A stretch of DNA of 17,489 bases, taken from NCBI GenBank assembly GCA_020024215.1, contig JAHHUC010000047.1:1-17489 (forward strand). The letters run 5' to 3'. Below are positions 5,646-13,556 of this stretch, piece by piece. A program made the position numbers and the translations under genes. Below the pieces are notes generated by a model. The model was given only the letters and a program-made list of their open reading frames with translations, was not told where the DNA came from and searched no databases. Position 1 is the stretch's first letter, and the number at the start of each line of letters is the position of its first letter. This DNA comes from Oscillospiraceae bacterium. GTDB lineage: Bacteria > Bacillota > Clostridia > Oscillospirales > Ruminococcaceae.

Positions 5646-6665
5646 ATGAAGGAAAAGATAAGCTCGATTTTAAACGAAGCTTTAAAAGCTGTTGCTGCTG
5701 CCTCTACATTGGAATCTCTCGATGCAGCAAGAGTTAAGTATTTAGGAAAAAAAGGTGATCTTACAGCTATCTTGAAGGGAATGGGCGCACTCACTCCCGA
5801 TGAGAGAAAGGAAGTGGGACTTCTTGCCAACGAGGCAAGGAGCAAAATTGAGGAGGAAATTTCCTCCCATCATCAGCAGCTTACAAAAATTCTTTTAGAG
5901 CAAAAGCTTTTGAGTGAGTCCATTGATGTGACAATGCCCGGTAAAAGCTTCCCAACAGGAAAGAAGCATCCTTTAAATCAGGTCTTGGAGGAGATTAAGG
6001 AGATATTTTTGGGAATGGGCTTTGACATGGTCGAAGGCCCTGAGGTGGAGCTGGACTATTATAATTTTGAGGCTCTCAATATACCCAAGGATCATCCTGC
6101 CAGAGACACACAGGATACCTTCTACATTTCCGACAATGTGGTTTTGAGAACACAGACCTCTCCTGTTCAGATAAGGACAATGGAGCAGAGAAAGCCCCCT
6201 ATAAGAATAATTGCGCCCGGAATGGTTTACCGCTCCGATGCGGTGGATGCAACACACTCTCCTGTTTTCCACCAGATAGAGGGGCTTGTTGTTGATAAAA
6301 ATGTCACAATGAGCGACCTTAAGGGAACATTGGACGATTTTGCAAAAAGACTTTACGGCGAAGATACAATAACACGCTTTAGACCTCACCATTTCCCGTT
6401 TACAGAGCCTTCTGCCGAGATGGATATTCAGTGCTTTACCTGTAAGGGAGAGGGCTGCCGTCTTTGCAAGGGAGAGGGCTGGATAGAGATTTTAGGCTGC
6501 GGAATGGTGCATCCTAAGGTTCTGGAAACCTGCAAAATCGATCCGGAGGAATATTCCGGCTTTGCGTTCGGCTTAGGACTTGAAAGAATTGCCATGAGAA
6601 GGTTCAATATAGACGATATGCGCCTTATCTATGAAAATGACAAGAGATTTTTAAAGCAGTTTTAA
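5646..6665 (+). CDS. pheS: Phenylalanyl-tRNA synthetase alpha subunit
   Basis: A 339-residue class II synthetase subunit, the usual bacterial length. It charges tRNA-Phe as an alpha2-beta2 enzyme with PheT. It has an N-terminal coiled-coil arm, then the catalytic core: the VEGPEVELDYYNFEALN segment, the TSPVQIRTM and GMVYRSDAVDATHSPVFHQ segments of motif 2, the Cys-rich loop C-x2-C-x5-C-x2-C near residues 263-275 followed by GWIEILGCGMVHP, and motif 3 FGLGLERIAM near residue 310. I chose the ATG at 5646 because GGGGTGAT lies about 5 bases upstream. The open frame reaches back to 5556, but that part is T-box RNA. pheT follows after 14 bases. Confidence 0.98.
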   Translation: MKEKISSILNEALKAVAAASTLESLDAARVKYLGKKGDLTAILKGMGALTPDERKEVGLLANEARSKIEEEISSHHQQLTKILLEQKLLSESIDVTMPGKSFPTGKKHPLNQVLEEIKEIFLGMGFDMVEGPEVELDYYNFEALNIPKDHPARDTQDTFYISDNVVLRTQTSPVQIRTMEQRKPPIRIIAPGMVYRSDAVDATHSPVFHQIEGLVVDKNVTMSDLKGTLDDFAKRLYGEDTITRFRPHHFPFTEPSAEMDIQCFTCKGEGCRLCKGEGWIEILGCGMVHPKVLETCKIDPEEYSGFAFGLGLERIAMRRFNIDDMRLIYENDKRFLKQF

Positions 6666-6679
6666 AGGAGGGAATGTAA

Positions 6680-9061
6680 ATGGATTTATCCATGAGATGG
6701 TTAAATGATTATGTGGATATAAAGGGTATAGAGGACAGACAGTTTGCCGAGGATGTAACCATGTCCGGCTCAAAGGTTGAAAGAATTTCGCATGAGGCGG
6801 ACACAATCAGGGGAGTTGTGGTGGGAAAGGTTCTCTCCATTGAAAATCATCCCAACGCCGATTCTCTGGTTGTATGCTCTGTGGATATCGGATGTGAGAA
6901 TCTTACAATTGTAACAGGTGCCAAGAATTTAAAGGTGGGTGACAAGGTTCCGGTTGCTGTCAACAAAAGTGTTGTTGCAGGGGGAAAGGAGATTGTAACC
7001 TCCTCCTTAAGAGGTGTTGAAAGTCAGGGTATGTTCTGCTCCCTTGCAGAATTGGGCCTTACGGTCAATGATTTTCCCTATGCTGAGGAAAACGGAATCT
7101 TTGTTATAGAGGAAGATTGCCGGCTAGGTCAGGATATACACGATGCCATAGGACTTAATGATACAATAGTTGAATTTGAAATTACCTCCAACCGCCCGGA
7201 TTGTCTTTCTGTTTTAGGCTTGGCGAGGGAGGTTGCAGCAACCTATGACCTGCCCTTTGCTCCTCCTTCCCCGAAGGTGGAAAGTGAAGAGGGGGATATA
7301 AACGAGCTTTTGAAGGTAGAGGTTAAAAACAGCGAGCTTTGCAGAAGATATGTTGCAAGAGCTGTCAGGGATGTAAAGGTAGGCCCCTCACCCAGATGGC
7401 TGAGAGAAAGGCTGAGAGCCTCCGGTGTAAGGCCTATAAACAATATTGTGGATATAACCAACTTTGTTATGCTTGAATACTGCCAGCCTATGCACGCCTT
7501 TGACATAGACAATGTAAAGGGCAGAAGGATTGTTGTAAGAAATGCAAATGAAGGCGAAACAATCACCACACTTGATGATATAGAGAGAAAGCTTTCACCT
7601 GAAATGCTGGTTATTGCAGATGAGGAAAAGGCATCTGCGGTGGCAGGAGTTATGGGCGGAAAGGACAGCGGAATAAACGAAAACACAACCACTGTCATCT
7701 TTGAGAGCGCCAACTTTCTGGGAAGCTCTGTCAGAAAGACCGCTCAGAAGCTGGGCATCAGAACCGAGTCCTCGGGAAGATTTGAAAAGGGACTGGATTC
7801 AAGGGTGTGCCAAGAGGCTGTAAACAGGGCATGCCAGCTTGTTGAAATGCTTAAAATCGGCAAGGTTGTCGGCGGATTGATAGATGTTGACAACGATGTC
7901 CATGAAAAAAAGAGAATACCCTTAAATTATGAATGGATAAACAGCTTTTTGGGAATAGAGCTTACAGCTGATGAAATGAAGTCAATTTTAAGAAAGCTGG
8001 ATTTCACAATTGACAAAGATGATGTGATACCGCCCTCCTTTAGAATTGACATCAACCACAAGGCGGATGTGGCAGAGGAAATTGCAAGATTTTACGGCTA
8101 CAACAAAATCCCTGCAACACCTGTAAAGGGAGCCTGCTGCGGAACTGTAACAAGGAGGCAGCACCTTGAGAAGGTGGCAGATGAGGCCATGCTCTCACAG
8201 GGACTTTATGAAATCTGCACATACACATTTATTTCACCAAAGCTTTTGGATAAGGCTCTTGTTCCCTCTGACAGCCCCTCAAGAAACTTTGTGAAGATTT
8301 TAAATCCCTTAGGAGAGGAAACCTCTGTTATGAGAACAACTGCAATTCCCTCCATGCTTTCAACACTCTCTCTTAATTACAACAACAGAAATTCCGAGGC
8401 AGCCTTATATGAGCTGGCAAAGGAATATGTTCCTAACAAATCGGCAGACGAGCTTCCGAATGAAAAAACTGCACTTGTGATAGGTATGTATGGTGATGAC
8501 ATCGATTATTATCGCCTTAAAGGTGTGGTGGAGGCCTTTTTGGATTCCTTTGCAATCACCGACTGGGATGTGGAGCCTGTTCACAACAACCCGACCTTCC
8601 ATCCAAGAAGATGTGCCGAGTTTATGGTAAACGGTGAGACTATCGGAATTTTGGGAGAGGTGCATCCAACAGCTGCCGGCAACTTCGGCATAGAAGGCAG
8701 GGTTTATATTGCAAGGCTTGATTTTGACAGGTGCTGCCTTTTGTCAAAATGGGGAGAAAAAACATATAGGAGTATGCCCAAATTCCCTGCCTCTGCAAGG
8801 GATCTGGCACTTCTTTGTGATGAGGATATGCCTGTTCTTCGCCTTGAAAAGGCAATAAAGAGCGCTGTGGGAGAAATTTTAGAGGAGATAAGCCTCTTTG
8901 ACATTTATAGAGGGGAGCAGATTCCCAAGGGCAAAAAGTCAATGGCATTCTCTTTAAAGCTAAGAAGTGCAGACCACACATTGAATGAAGAAGAGCTTAG
9001 CTCTGCCATGAAAAAGGCTGTGGATAAGGCAATTTCCATGGGCTGTCAGCTGAGGGCATAA
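6680..9061 (+). CDS. pheT: Phenylalanyl-tRNA synthetase beta subunit
   Basis: A 793-residue protein, typical for bacterial PheT. In order I see an N-terminal segment (MRWLNDYVDI), an EMAP-II-like tRNA-binding OB fold from about residue 40 to 155 (HPNADSLVVC, SQGMFCSLAELGL), the B3/B4 editing domain from about 210 to 380 (NNIVDITNFVMLEYCQPMHA, GVMGG), the B5 domain from about 405 to 475, the catalytic-like core with NPLGEETSVMRTT, and a C-terminal ferredoxin-fold anticodon-binding domain from about 700 to the end (FPASARDLALL). AAAGGAGGG lies upstream of the ATG. It is cotranscribed with pheS under the T-box. No clear hairpin follows the stop, and the ireB promoter begins within 20 bases. Confidence 0.98.
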   Translation: MDLSMRWLNDYVDIKGIEDRQFAEDVTMSGSKVERISHEADTIRGVVVGKVLSIENHPNADSLVVCSVDIGCENLTIVTGAKNLKVGDKVPVAVNKSVVAGGKEIVTSSLRGVESQGMFCSLAELGLTVNDFPYAEENGIFVIEEDCRLGQDIHDAIGLNDTIVEFEITSNRPDCLSVLGLAREVAATYDLPFAPPSPKVESEEGDINELLKVEVKNSELCRRYVARAVRDVKVGPSPRWLRERLRASGVRPINNIVDITNFVMLEYCQPMHAFDIDNVKGRRIVVRNANEGETITTLDDIERKLSPEMLVIADEEKASAVAGVMGGKDSGINENTTTVIFESANFLGSSVRKTAQKLGIRTESSGRFEKGLDSRVCQEAVNRACQLVEMLKIGKVVGGLIDVDNDVHEKKRIPLNYEWINSFLGIELTADEMKSILRKLDFTIDKDDVIPPSFRIDINHKADVAEEIARFYGYNKIPATPVKGACCGTVTRRQHLEKVADEAMLSQGLYEICTYTFISPKLLDKALVPSDSPSRNFVKILNPLGEETSVMRTTAIPSMLSTLSLNYNNRNSEAALYELAKEYVPNKSADELPNEKTALVIGMYGDDIDYYRLKGVVEAFLDSFAITDWDVEPVHNNPTFHPRRCAEFMVNGETIGILGEVHPTAAGNFGIEGRVYIARLDFDRCCLLSKWGEKTYRSMPKFPASARDLALLCDEDMPVLRLEKAIKSAVGEILEEISLFDIYRGEQIPKGKKSMAFSLKLRSADHTLNEEELSSAMKKAVDKAISMGCQLRA

Positions 9062-9079
9062 AAGATTTACAAAATAAAC

Positions 9080-9108
9080 TTGTATTCCTGCCCTCTTTTG
9101 TGTATTAT
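9080..9108 (+). promoter_or_regulatory. Promoter of ireB
   Basis: -35 TTGTAT (9080-9085), a 17-base spacer and a -10 TATTAT (9103-9108). The -10 is only 20 bases before the ireB ATG, so the leader is very short (about 14 bases) and begins almost at the ribosome site. Confidence 0.72.
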
Positions 9109-9128
9109 ATATTGGAGAGGTGATTTAT

Positions 9129-9374
9129 ATGCAAGAGCCAACAAGATCTTTTTCCATATACGAGGATAAGGAAACCGAGGTAAGAGAAATTCTGACCTCA
9201 ATTTACGATTCGCTGAAGAAAAAGGGATACAATCCCATAAATCAGATTGTAGGTTATATATTGTCCGAGGATCCTACTTATATCACAACCTATAACAACG
9301 CAAGAAGCTTGATAAGAAAACTTGACAGGGATGAGCTTTTGCAGATTTTGGTTAAATCCTATCTCGGTGAATAA
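9129..9374 (+). CDS. ireB: IreB-family regulatory phosphoprotein (UPF0297/DUF965)
   Basis: An 81-residue protein with the near-invariant family core KKKGYNPINQIVGYILSEDPTYI and then NARSLIRKLDRDELL. In Enterococcus faecalis, IreB is phosphorylated near its N-terminus by the Ser/Thr kinase IreK and negatively affects cephalosporin resistance. Thr5 here is the candidate phosphosite. I chose the ATG at 9129, which has GAGGTG 6 bases upstream, over the GTG at 9120, which lies within the ribosome site itself. In many Firmicutes ireB is followed by the Holliday-junction resolvase ruvX and a DUF1292 gene. Here an unrelated 100-residue gene follows after 23 bases and neither of those is present. Confidence 0.95.
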   Translation: MQEPTRSFSIYEDKETEVREILTSIYDSLKKKGYNPINQIVGYILSEDPTYITTYNNARSLIRKLDRDELLQILVKSYLGE

Positions 9375-9397
9375 AATCAATATAGGGGGTCTGCAAA

Positions 9398-9700
9398 ATG
9401 GCTAAGGCTAAGGGAAGCAGCTTTCCTCTTTACAGGGGAAAGGCGCTGGTCCGCTCGGGAAATACCGTTTATTACGGAAATCCAACCGACCCTTTTGTAG
9501 CAATGCTTCAAATTGTGTCATCTCATGACTTTAAGGGAAATAAAATTTCCGATAAGGTCATGGTACAGATTCTTGCAACAGACGAGTCTCTGCCCATGCA
9601 GGAAAGGCTGATCAAAAGAACCGAGAAAAATGGTCTTTACAATGCTCTCGCCATAGCTTGTATATGGCTTGAGAGGCTTGAAGAAGAGAAAAAGGCTTAA
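9398..9700 (+). CDS. Small conserved-looking protein of unknown function, downstream of ireB
   Basis: A 100-residue soluble, basic protein. GGGGGT lies 7 bases before the ATG. It begins AKAKGSSFPLYRGKALVRSGNTVYYGNPTD, then has a hydrophobic strand FVAMLQIVS, DKVMVQILATD, and a C-terminal helix IACIWLERLEEEKKA. I recall similar anonymous proteins in other Clostridia but know of no assigned function. The Tyr-Tyr-Gly-Asn and basic N-terminal pattern could suit nucleic-acid or protein binding, but this is speculation. It forms a two-gene unit with ireB, ended by a terminator 20 bases on, so a link to the IreK/IreB stress pathway or to translation is possible from context only. Confidence 0.85.
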   Translation: MAKAKGSSFPLYRGKALVRSGNTVYYGNPTDPFVAMLQIVSSHDFKGNKISDKVMVQILATDESLPMQERLIKRTEKNGLYNALAIACIWLERLEEEKKA

Positions 9701-9719
9701 AAGGGTCCTTTAAAATTGG

Positions 9720-9748
9720 AAAAAGGCGGGATTTTCCCGTCTTTTTTT
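9720..9748 (+). terminator. Intrinsic terminator after the ireB unit
   Basis: The stem 9722-9731 pairs with 9735-9744 (one G-U pair) around a 3-base loop and is followed by a T run. It closes the ireB transcript before the znuA promoter. Confidence 0.82.
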
Positions 9749-9811
9749 GTACAAATAAGCTGCTTGCAGCCATATATTGAGAGCTTTTTTCAATTTAACT
9801 TTACTTTTTTA

Positions 9812-9839
9812 TTGACAAAATTCATATTTGTGTTAAAAT
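9812..9839 (+). promoter_or_regulatory. Promoter of the ZnuA-like gene
   Basis: A consensus -35 TTGACA (9812-9817), a 16-base spacer and TAAAAT (9834-9839). Transcription would start near 9846, inside the inverted repeat just downstream. Confidence 0.68.
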
Positions 9840-9841
9840 AC

Positions 9842-9864
9842 AATTTGCAATCCATTTGCAAATT
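9842..9864. promoter_or_regulatory. Candidate operator (9-5-9 inverted repeat) before the ZnuA-like gene
   Basis: A perfect dyad, AATTTGCAA then 5 bases then TTGCAAATT, starts 3 bases after the -10 element and covers the predicted transcription start. That is a classic repressor position. It does not match the Zur or AdcR operators I know, so the regulator is unknown. Confidence 0.5.
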
Positions 9865-9895
9865 AACAACAGAAAGAGGTAAAAAAGAGGTAAAT

Positions 9896-10771
9896 ATGAA
9901 AAAGTTATTGTCCTTTTTACTTTCTGCCGCACTTATGGCTTCACTGGCAGCCTGCGGTGATAATAACAAAACTTATGAAGAAAAGGCAGAAAGCAGCTCT
10001 CCTGAAAGAAAGACCATAGCTGTAACAATTCTTCCCCAAAAGGGCCTTGCAGAGGCAGTTTGCGGCGACAGATATGAGGTTAAAGCCGTGATCCCACCCG
10101 GAAGCAGCCCTGAAAACTATGAAATATCACCTGCCGAGATGGAAAAGCTTTCAAAGGCGCAGGTGCTGTTTTCAATAGGTGTGGAGGCGGAAAACACAAA
10201 AACCTTTGCCTCCATTTTTGAAAAGGTAAGAGTTGTTCCGCTGCATGAAAAGGTGGCTGAAAAATTTGAGGAGCTTACAATTGATGAGGGAAGAGATCCC
10301 CACATATGGCTTTCTCCCAAAAGAGCAGTATTGATGGTGGAGGTTATGGCAGATACCTTAGGCGAGATGTATCCTGAGGATAAGGCCTTCTTTAAGCAGA
10401 ATTCCGAGTCTTACATTAAAAAAATCAATGAAGCTTCCGATGAAATAAAGGAAATTTTAAAGGGCAGAGAAGGGGAGACATTCATCTGCTTCCACCCTGC
10501 ATTTAATTATTTTGCCGATGAGTTTTCCCTGAATATGATGGCTTTGGAAAAGCATGGCAAGGAAGCAACTCCCATGGACTTAAAGGAAATTATTGATGCT
10601 GCAAAGGAAAAGGGAATAAAAACTGTGTTTACACAGGCTGAAACCGATTCCCGTCAGGCAAAGGCATTTGCCGAGGAAATAGGCGCCAACATTGTGGTTT
10701 TAGACCCTCTTTCAGAAAACTATGTTGAGAATTTAAAAATAATGGCAGAAGCTTTTAAAACAGCTAAATAA
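9896..10771 (+). CDS. ZnuA/TroA-family metal-binding lipoprotein (ABC transporter solute-binding protein)
   Basis: A 291-residue lipoprotein: signal MKKLLSFLLSAALM, lipobox SLAAC with Cys20. The mature part follows the cluster A-I fold with VTILPQKGLAEAV, PPGSSPENYE, DPHIWLSP (His136), CFHPAFNYFADEF (His200), and VFTQAETD then VVLDPL near the end. These proteins capture Zn or Mn outside the membrane and hand it to a membrane permease. The first usual ligand, the His of DPHxYE, is replaced by Glu73, and the His-rich loop of many ZnuA proteins is absent. I chose the ATG at 9896, with AGAGGT 5 bases before it; the open frame extends back to 9716 through the promoter. No permease or ATPase gene is adjacent, so it is an orphan here. 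Confidence 0.92.
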   Translation: MKKLLSFLLSAALMASLAACGDNNKTYEEKAESSSPERKTIAVTILPQKGLAEAVCGDRYEVKAVIPPGSSPENYEISPAEMEKLSKAQVLFSIGVEAENTKTFASIFEKVRVVPLHEKVAEKFEELTIDEGRDPHIWLSPKRAVLMVEVMADTLGEMYPEDKAFFKQNSESYIKKINEASDEIKEILKGREGETFICFHPAFNYFADEFSLNMMALEKHGKEATPMDLKEIIDAAKEKGIKTVFTQAETDSRQAKAFAEEIGANIVVLDPLSENYVENLKIMAEAFKTAK

Positions 10772-10789
10772 CAGCAGCTTCAAAATAGA

Positions 10790-10829
10790 AAAAATCCGAT
10801 GCGGTATATTGATACAGCATCGGATTTTT
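10790..10829. terminator. Bidirectional terminator between znuA and the accessory block
   Basis: A 13-bp perfect stem (10790-10802 with 10817-10829) encloses a 14-base loop, with A and T runs at both ends. It ends the ZnuA-like gene from the left and can end the five-gene minus-strand block from the right. Confidence 0.9.
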
Positions 10830-10910
10830 CATTTATAATTTATTCAACATTTATAAAGTTGGAAGATGGCAAAAATATCCTTTTATATCTGCCTTATCTT
10901 TTAGCCTTGC

Positions 10911-11627
10911 TTAAAGTCTGTATTTTATAAAAAGAAGGTAAAATAAAGCAAAAATCAGAAGCAGCACAATAACTGAAAGTGCCAGCATGGCAGTAAAGAC
11001 AGCAGGGAAGGACAAGGGCTTATTTTGCTGCGTGCCCATTTTTCTTACAAGCTCCTCAGAAGTGCCGTCATCAATAAAGCCGTACAGAATGTCATAAGGC
11101 TCAAATTTTGGGGATGAAAGTATCAGGGAAACAGTATCGCCCACCTTAAATTCTCCGTCGCTGTTGTTTTTATTTAAGCACACAGGGTCCTTGCAGCAAA
11201 AGGAATATTTTACCTCATTTTGTACAAGCTTTTGCTTTTTTTGCTTTTGGCGATCCTCTCTTGATTTTTTCCCTTCATGATTTTGGTGCATGAGCAAAAG
11301 CTCCACCTTGTAACGGCCAAAGCGAAGGCGTTTTTGGATTGATACTGTGGCACTTGTTACACGTTTGGCACTTAAACCTACAACAGATCTGGCTTCTATT
11401 ATCATCACACGAATGCCGAATATGTAAATTGGAGCCAGAATTGCCAAAAGCACATATCCAACCAAAACACCGGCAGTATTTTTAGGCGGTGTGGTAAGAA
11501 GTATCAGCAGATAAATACTGGGAAAGGAAAAAAAGCCGCCTGCTGCTAAGGAGGACACAATTATTTTGCGTATAATATGCTTCTTTGCTGATTTATTTGA
11601 TCTTTCAAAGCGTTCTTCAATAGTCAT
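10911..11627 (-). CDS. Three-helix membrane protein of unknown function, last gene of the accessory block
   Basis: A 238-residue protein with two hydrophobic helices near the N-terminus (about 23-46 and 54-77), a soluble middle domain of about 130 residues, and a C-terminal helix (about 208-234). The middle holds a very basic stretch (KKSREDRQKQKKQK), a Cys cluster FCCKDPVC and the segment FKVGDTVSLIL. The helix-domain-helix plan and that last segment remind me faintly of DUF3592 proteins, but I cannot confirm this. GGAG lies 8 bases before the ATG. The gap of 86 bases to the SUKH gene upstream is the longest in the block, so it might have its own promoter, though none is clear. It could be a membrane anchor or immunity partner, or merely a neighbour. 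Confidence 0.75.
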   Translation of the reverse strand: MTIEERFERSNKSAKKHIIRKIIVSSLAAGGFFSFPSIYLLILLTTPPKNTAGVLVGYVLLAILAPIYIFGIRVMIIEARSVVGLSAKRVTSATVSIQKRLRFGRYKVELLLMHQNHEGKKSREDRQKQKKQKLVQNEVKYSFCCKDPVCLNKNNSDGEFKVGDTVSLILSSPKFEPYDILYGFIDDGTSEELVRKMGTQQNKPLSFPAVFTAMLALSVIVLLLIFALFYLLFIKYRL

Positions 11628-11713
11628 ATGCTTTACTCCTATAATTTAGGGCAGTTAAGGAAAAGCCTGTGCCTTTTCTGTTATTTTCACCCGGCATATA
11701 AGCTGAGTTTGAT

Positions 11714-13198
11714 CTAATCATCTGTCAGCCCGATTTTTCTTTCCAGCTCAATGAGATTATCCTCTCCTTTTGCATAGAGCAAAAGATAGTTGTTTTCTTC
11801 ATTGTAGAGTGCAATTCCCTCTTTGTGACACACATCATACAGATGAAATTTGTTTCCCTCTGCGATCTTGTCTGAAATTCCCTCTATGTCTGTAAAGAAG
11901 GAAAGAAGCTGAGCCTTTGAAGGTTTAATATTACTGCTGCACCACTCTCCCATGCTAAGTCCCGGCAGCTTATCCTCTATAATGCACTGTAAAAATTCGG
12001 CAGCAAGATAGCCGTCTAAAATTCCGACAGGATTCCAAATTTTGTCGTCATCATCTGTTTCCATTTCATATACATAACAGCTTCCTATCTCTACAGAAGC
12101 AAGGAATACATACTGATTTTCCTCCAAAAATACTATCTTTCCGTTTTTGCGCTTTCTCAAATTGGATATGCGCCTTATGGTGTTGTATGTGGTAAAATAC
12201 TCATTAGGCAGATATTCATAAAATTCCTTTAAGGGAAGTGGCAGCTCATTTCCCAGCCGCTTTTCTGCTTTTTCGATCTGTTCTTTGGTGGTGTATGTTC
12301 CTGTGATCCCTGCAAAGTCATGTATGTATTTTAAGATAGGTGCAATTGATAAAAGGGGACGCTCCTTTGGAATTTTTCTGATTTCCTTTACAGGCTCTGT
12401 TTTTGTGGGGGTTACATTACCATTCTGACTTCTGTACCACTCAAAGCGTATGCCAGATTCCTTTATAAGCTTTTCCAAAGGCTGGTCGGAATCTGCCCAC
12501 ACCACCCAGTCATAGCAGTTGGGCAGATCAAATGAAACCCTGATAAAGTCATAGTTGTTAAGTGCCCAAACAGATGGATCACCATTATATCTGCATACAT
12601 CTGCATACGGAGTAAGATCCTTTTGGTCAGGCAGGGGTGTGAAAGCTTTTTTAAACCACTCATAGCCTTCAAAGCTTGCATCATAGTCCGCAAGAATAAT
12701 GCTTTTGGCATTTTTGGCAATTTGAGAAGCTATGAGAGGAAGCATTATATTGCTGATCGACCTTATATATATGTTTTTTTTAATTGGTATGGGCTTTTGC
12801 GGATTTCTTTTGGGAAACTTAGAATTAAAGGATAAGCCGTACACTTTTCTGTTTTCCTTATGAGCAAAATTTGAATAGGTACTGGTATTTGTAAAAGTAT
12901 CTTTAGGTTCCACAGAAACAGCAGGGCCGAATGCTGTCTTTTCTCCTGCAAAAATGGGTAAAACCTGATATAGATCAGAACGGTCATCAACAGTTCTTGG
13001 CATCCACTCATCAACAGGTATCATGAAGCAGTTGCTAAAGAGAGGGTCTTTTGTTGAAACATTGAGGTAAAGCTGTCGGACAGATTCAGGAAGATCTATC
13101 CCAAGCTCTTTTTCTTTTTCCCTTATTTCTTTTTCTGTAGTTGTGGGAGCCGGATGCTCTTTATTGGATAAAAGCTGTTTTAAATTTTCTAAAAACAT
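11714..13198 (-). CDS. Protein with two SUKH (SMI1/KNR4-like) regions, probable immunity protein
   Basis: A 494-residue soluble protein. The SUKH signature, a helix with E-x-E-L-G-I-x-L-P-x-x-x-x-x-L-Y, is seen near residues 22-45, and again at 304-330 (QIEKAEKRLGNELPLPLKEFYEYL). In the second copy it is followed by the expected strands with FLASVEIG and NPVGILDG. Residues 170-260 are a Trp-rich middle section (DWVVWADSDQPLEKLIKESG) that I do not recognise. Bacterial SUKH proteins commonly neutralise secreted nuclease toxins in polymorphic toxin systems. A double-domain protein of this size could act against more than one toxin. GGAGG lies 7 bases before the ATG, inside the end of the upstream gene, and the two genes overlap by 10 bases, implying coupled translation. 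No toxin gene is present here. Confidence 0.86.
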   Translation of the reverse strand: MFLENLKQLLSNKEHPAPTTTEKEIREKEKELGIDLPESVRQLYLNVSTKDPLFSNCFMIPVDEWMPRTVDDRSDLYQVLPIFAGEKTAFGPAVSVEPKDTFTNTSTYSNFAHKENRKVYGLSFNSKFPKRNPQKPIPIKKNIYIRSISNIMLPLIASQIAKNAKSIILADYDASFEGYEWFKKAFTPLPDQKDLTPYADVCRYNGDPSVWALNNYDFIRVSFDLPNCYDWVVWADSDQPLEKLIKESGIRFEWYRSQNGNVTPTKTEPVKEIRKIPKERPLLSIAPILKYIHDFAGITGTYTTKEQIEKAEKRLGNELPLPLKEFYEYLPNEYFTTYNTIRRISNLRKRKNGKIVFLEENQYVFLASVEIGSCYVYEMETDDDDKIWNPVGILDGYLAAEFLQCIIEDKLPGLSMGEWCSSNIKPSKAQLLSFFTDIEGISDKIAEGNKFHLYDVCHKEGIALYNEENNYLLLYAKGEDNLIELERKIGLTDD

Positions 13199-13512
13199 AT
13201 TTTTTCCTCCTGAATATTTTCTTTGATCTGCCTTGATTTGTTTTTAACATACTCTGATTTTTCATATAGGCTGTATTCTCTCTTTTTGCTTAAACATTCC
13301 TCAAAGTATTCCAGTTCCGCAGCTGTGACTTCTTCTTCATCCATGTGTTTAAGCGTATAATAGCAGTCTGTTATCATAAAGCAGTCTGAATCCCAAATAT
13401 TCCTGCTTTCCAGTTCATTTTGTATTTGAAGCCTTACACTTTCATGTGAAGCCCTGTTGCTTAGTATATCATGTATTATCCTTATGAGTATTTCTGCAAA
13501 TTCCTTATCCAT
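13189..13512 (-). CDS. Small acidic helical protein of unknown function in the accessory block
   Basis: A 107-residue protein from the ATG at 13512, with AAGG about 9 bases upstream. The open frame extends to 13572 but would overlap the preceding gene's end and has no ribosome site there. It is predicted helical and rich in Glu and Lys, with MDEEEVTAAELEYFEECL in the middle and a charged C-terminal helix. The sequence FAEILIRIIHDIL near the start could be an amphipathic dimerisation helix. No family recognised. Its last 10 bases overlap the SUKH gene and carry that gene's ribosome site. It is probably a partner or a second small immunity protein, inferred only from position. Confidence 0.72.
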   Translation of the reverse strand: MDKEFAEILIRIIHDILSNRASHESVRLQIQNELESRNIWDSDCFMITDCYYTLKHMDEEEVTAAELEYFEECLSKKREYSLYEKSEYVKNKSRQIKENIQEEKICF

Positions 13513-13556
13513 ATTATCTGACCTTAAAATTTTTACAGCTGAAAAAGTGTGATTTT

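Noticed and set aside
9842..9864. Zur or AdcR operator for the ZnuA-like gene.
   Set aside because: The dyad does not fit the Firmicutes Zur box or the TTAAC-type AdcR box. Kept only as an operator of unknown factor.
11628..11713. Hairpin-like GAAAAG/CTTTTC pair between the SUKH gene and the membrane protein gene.
   Set aside because: The arms are short and mismatched inside, and there is no U tract. It is not enough to call a terminator or attenuator.
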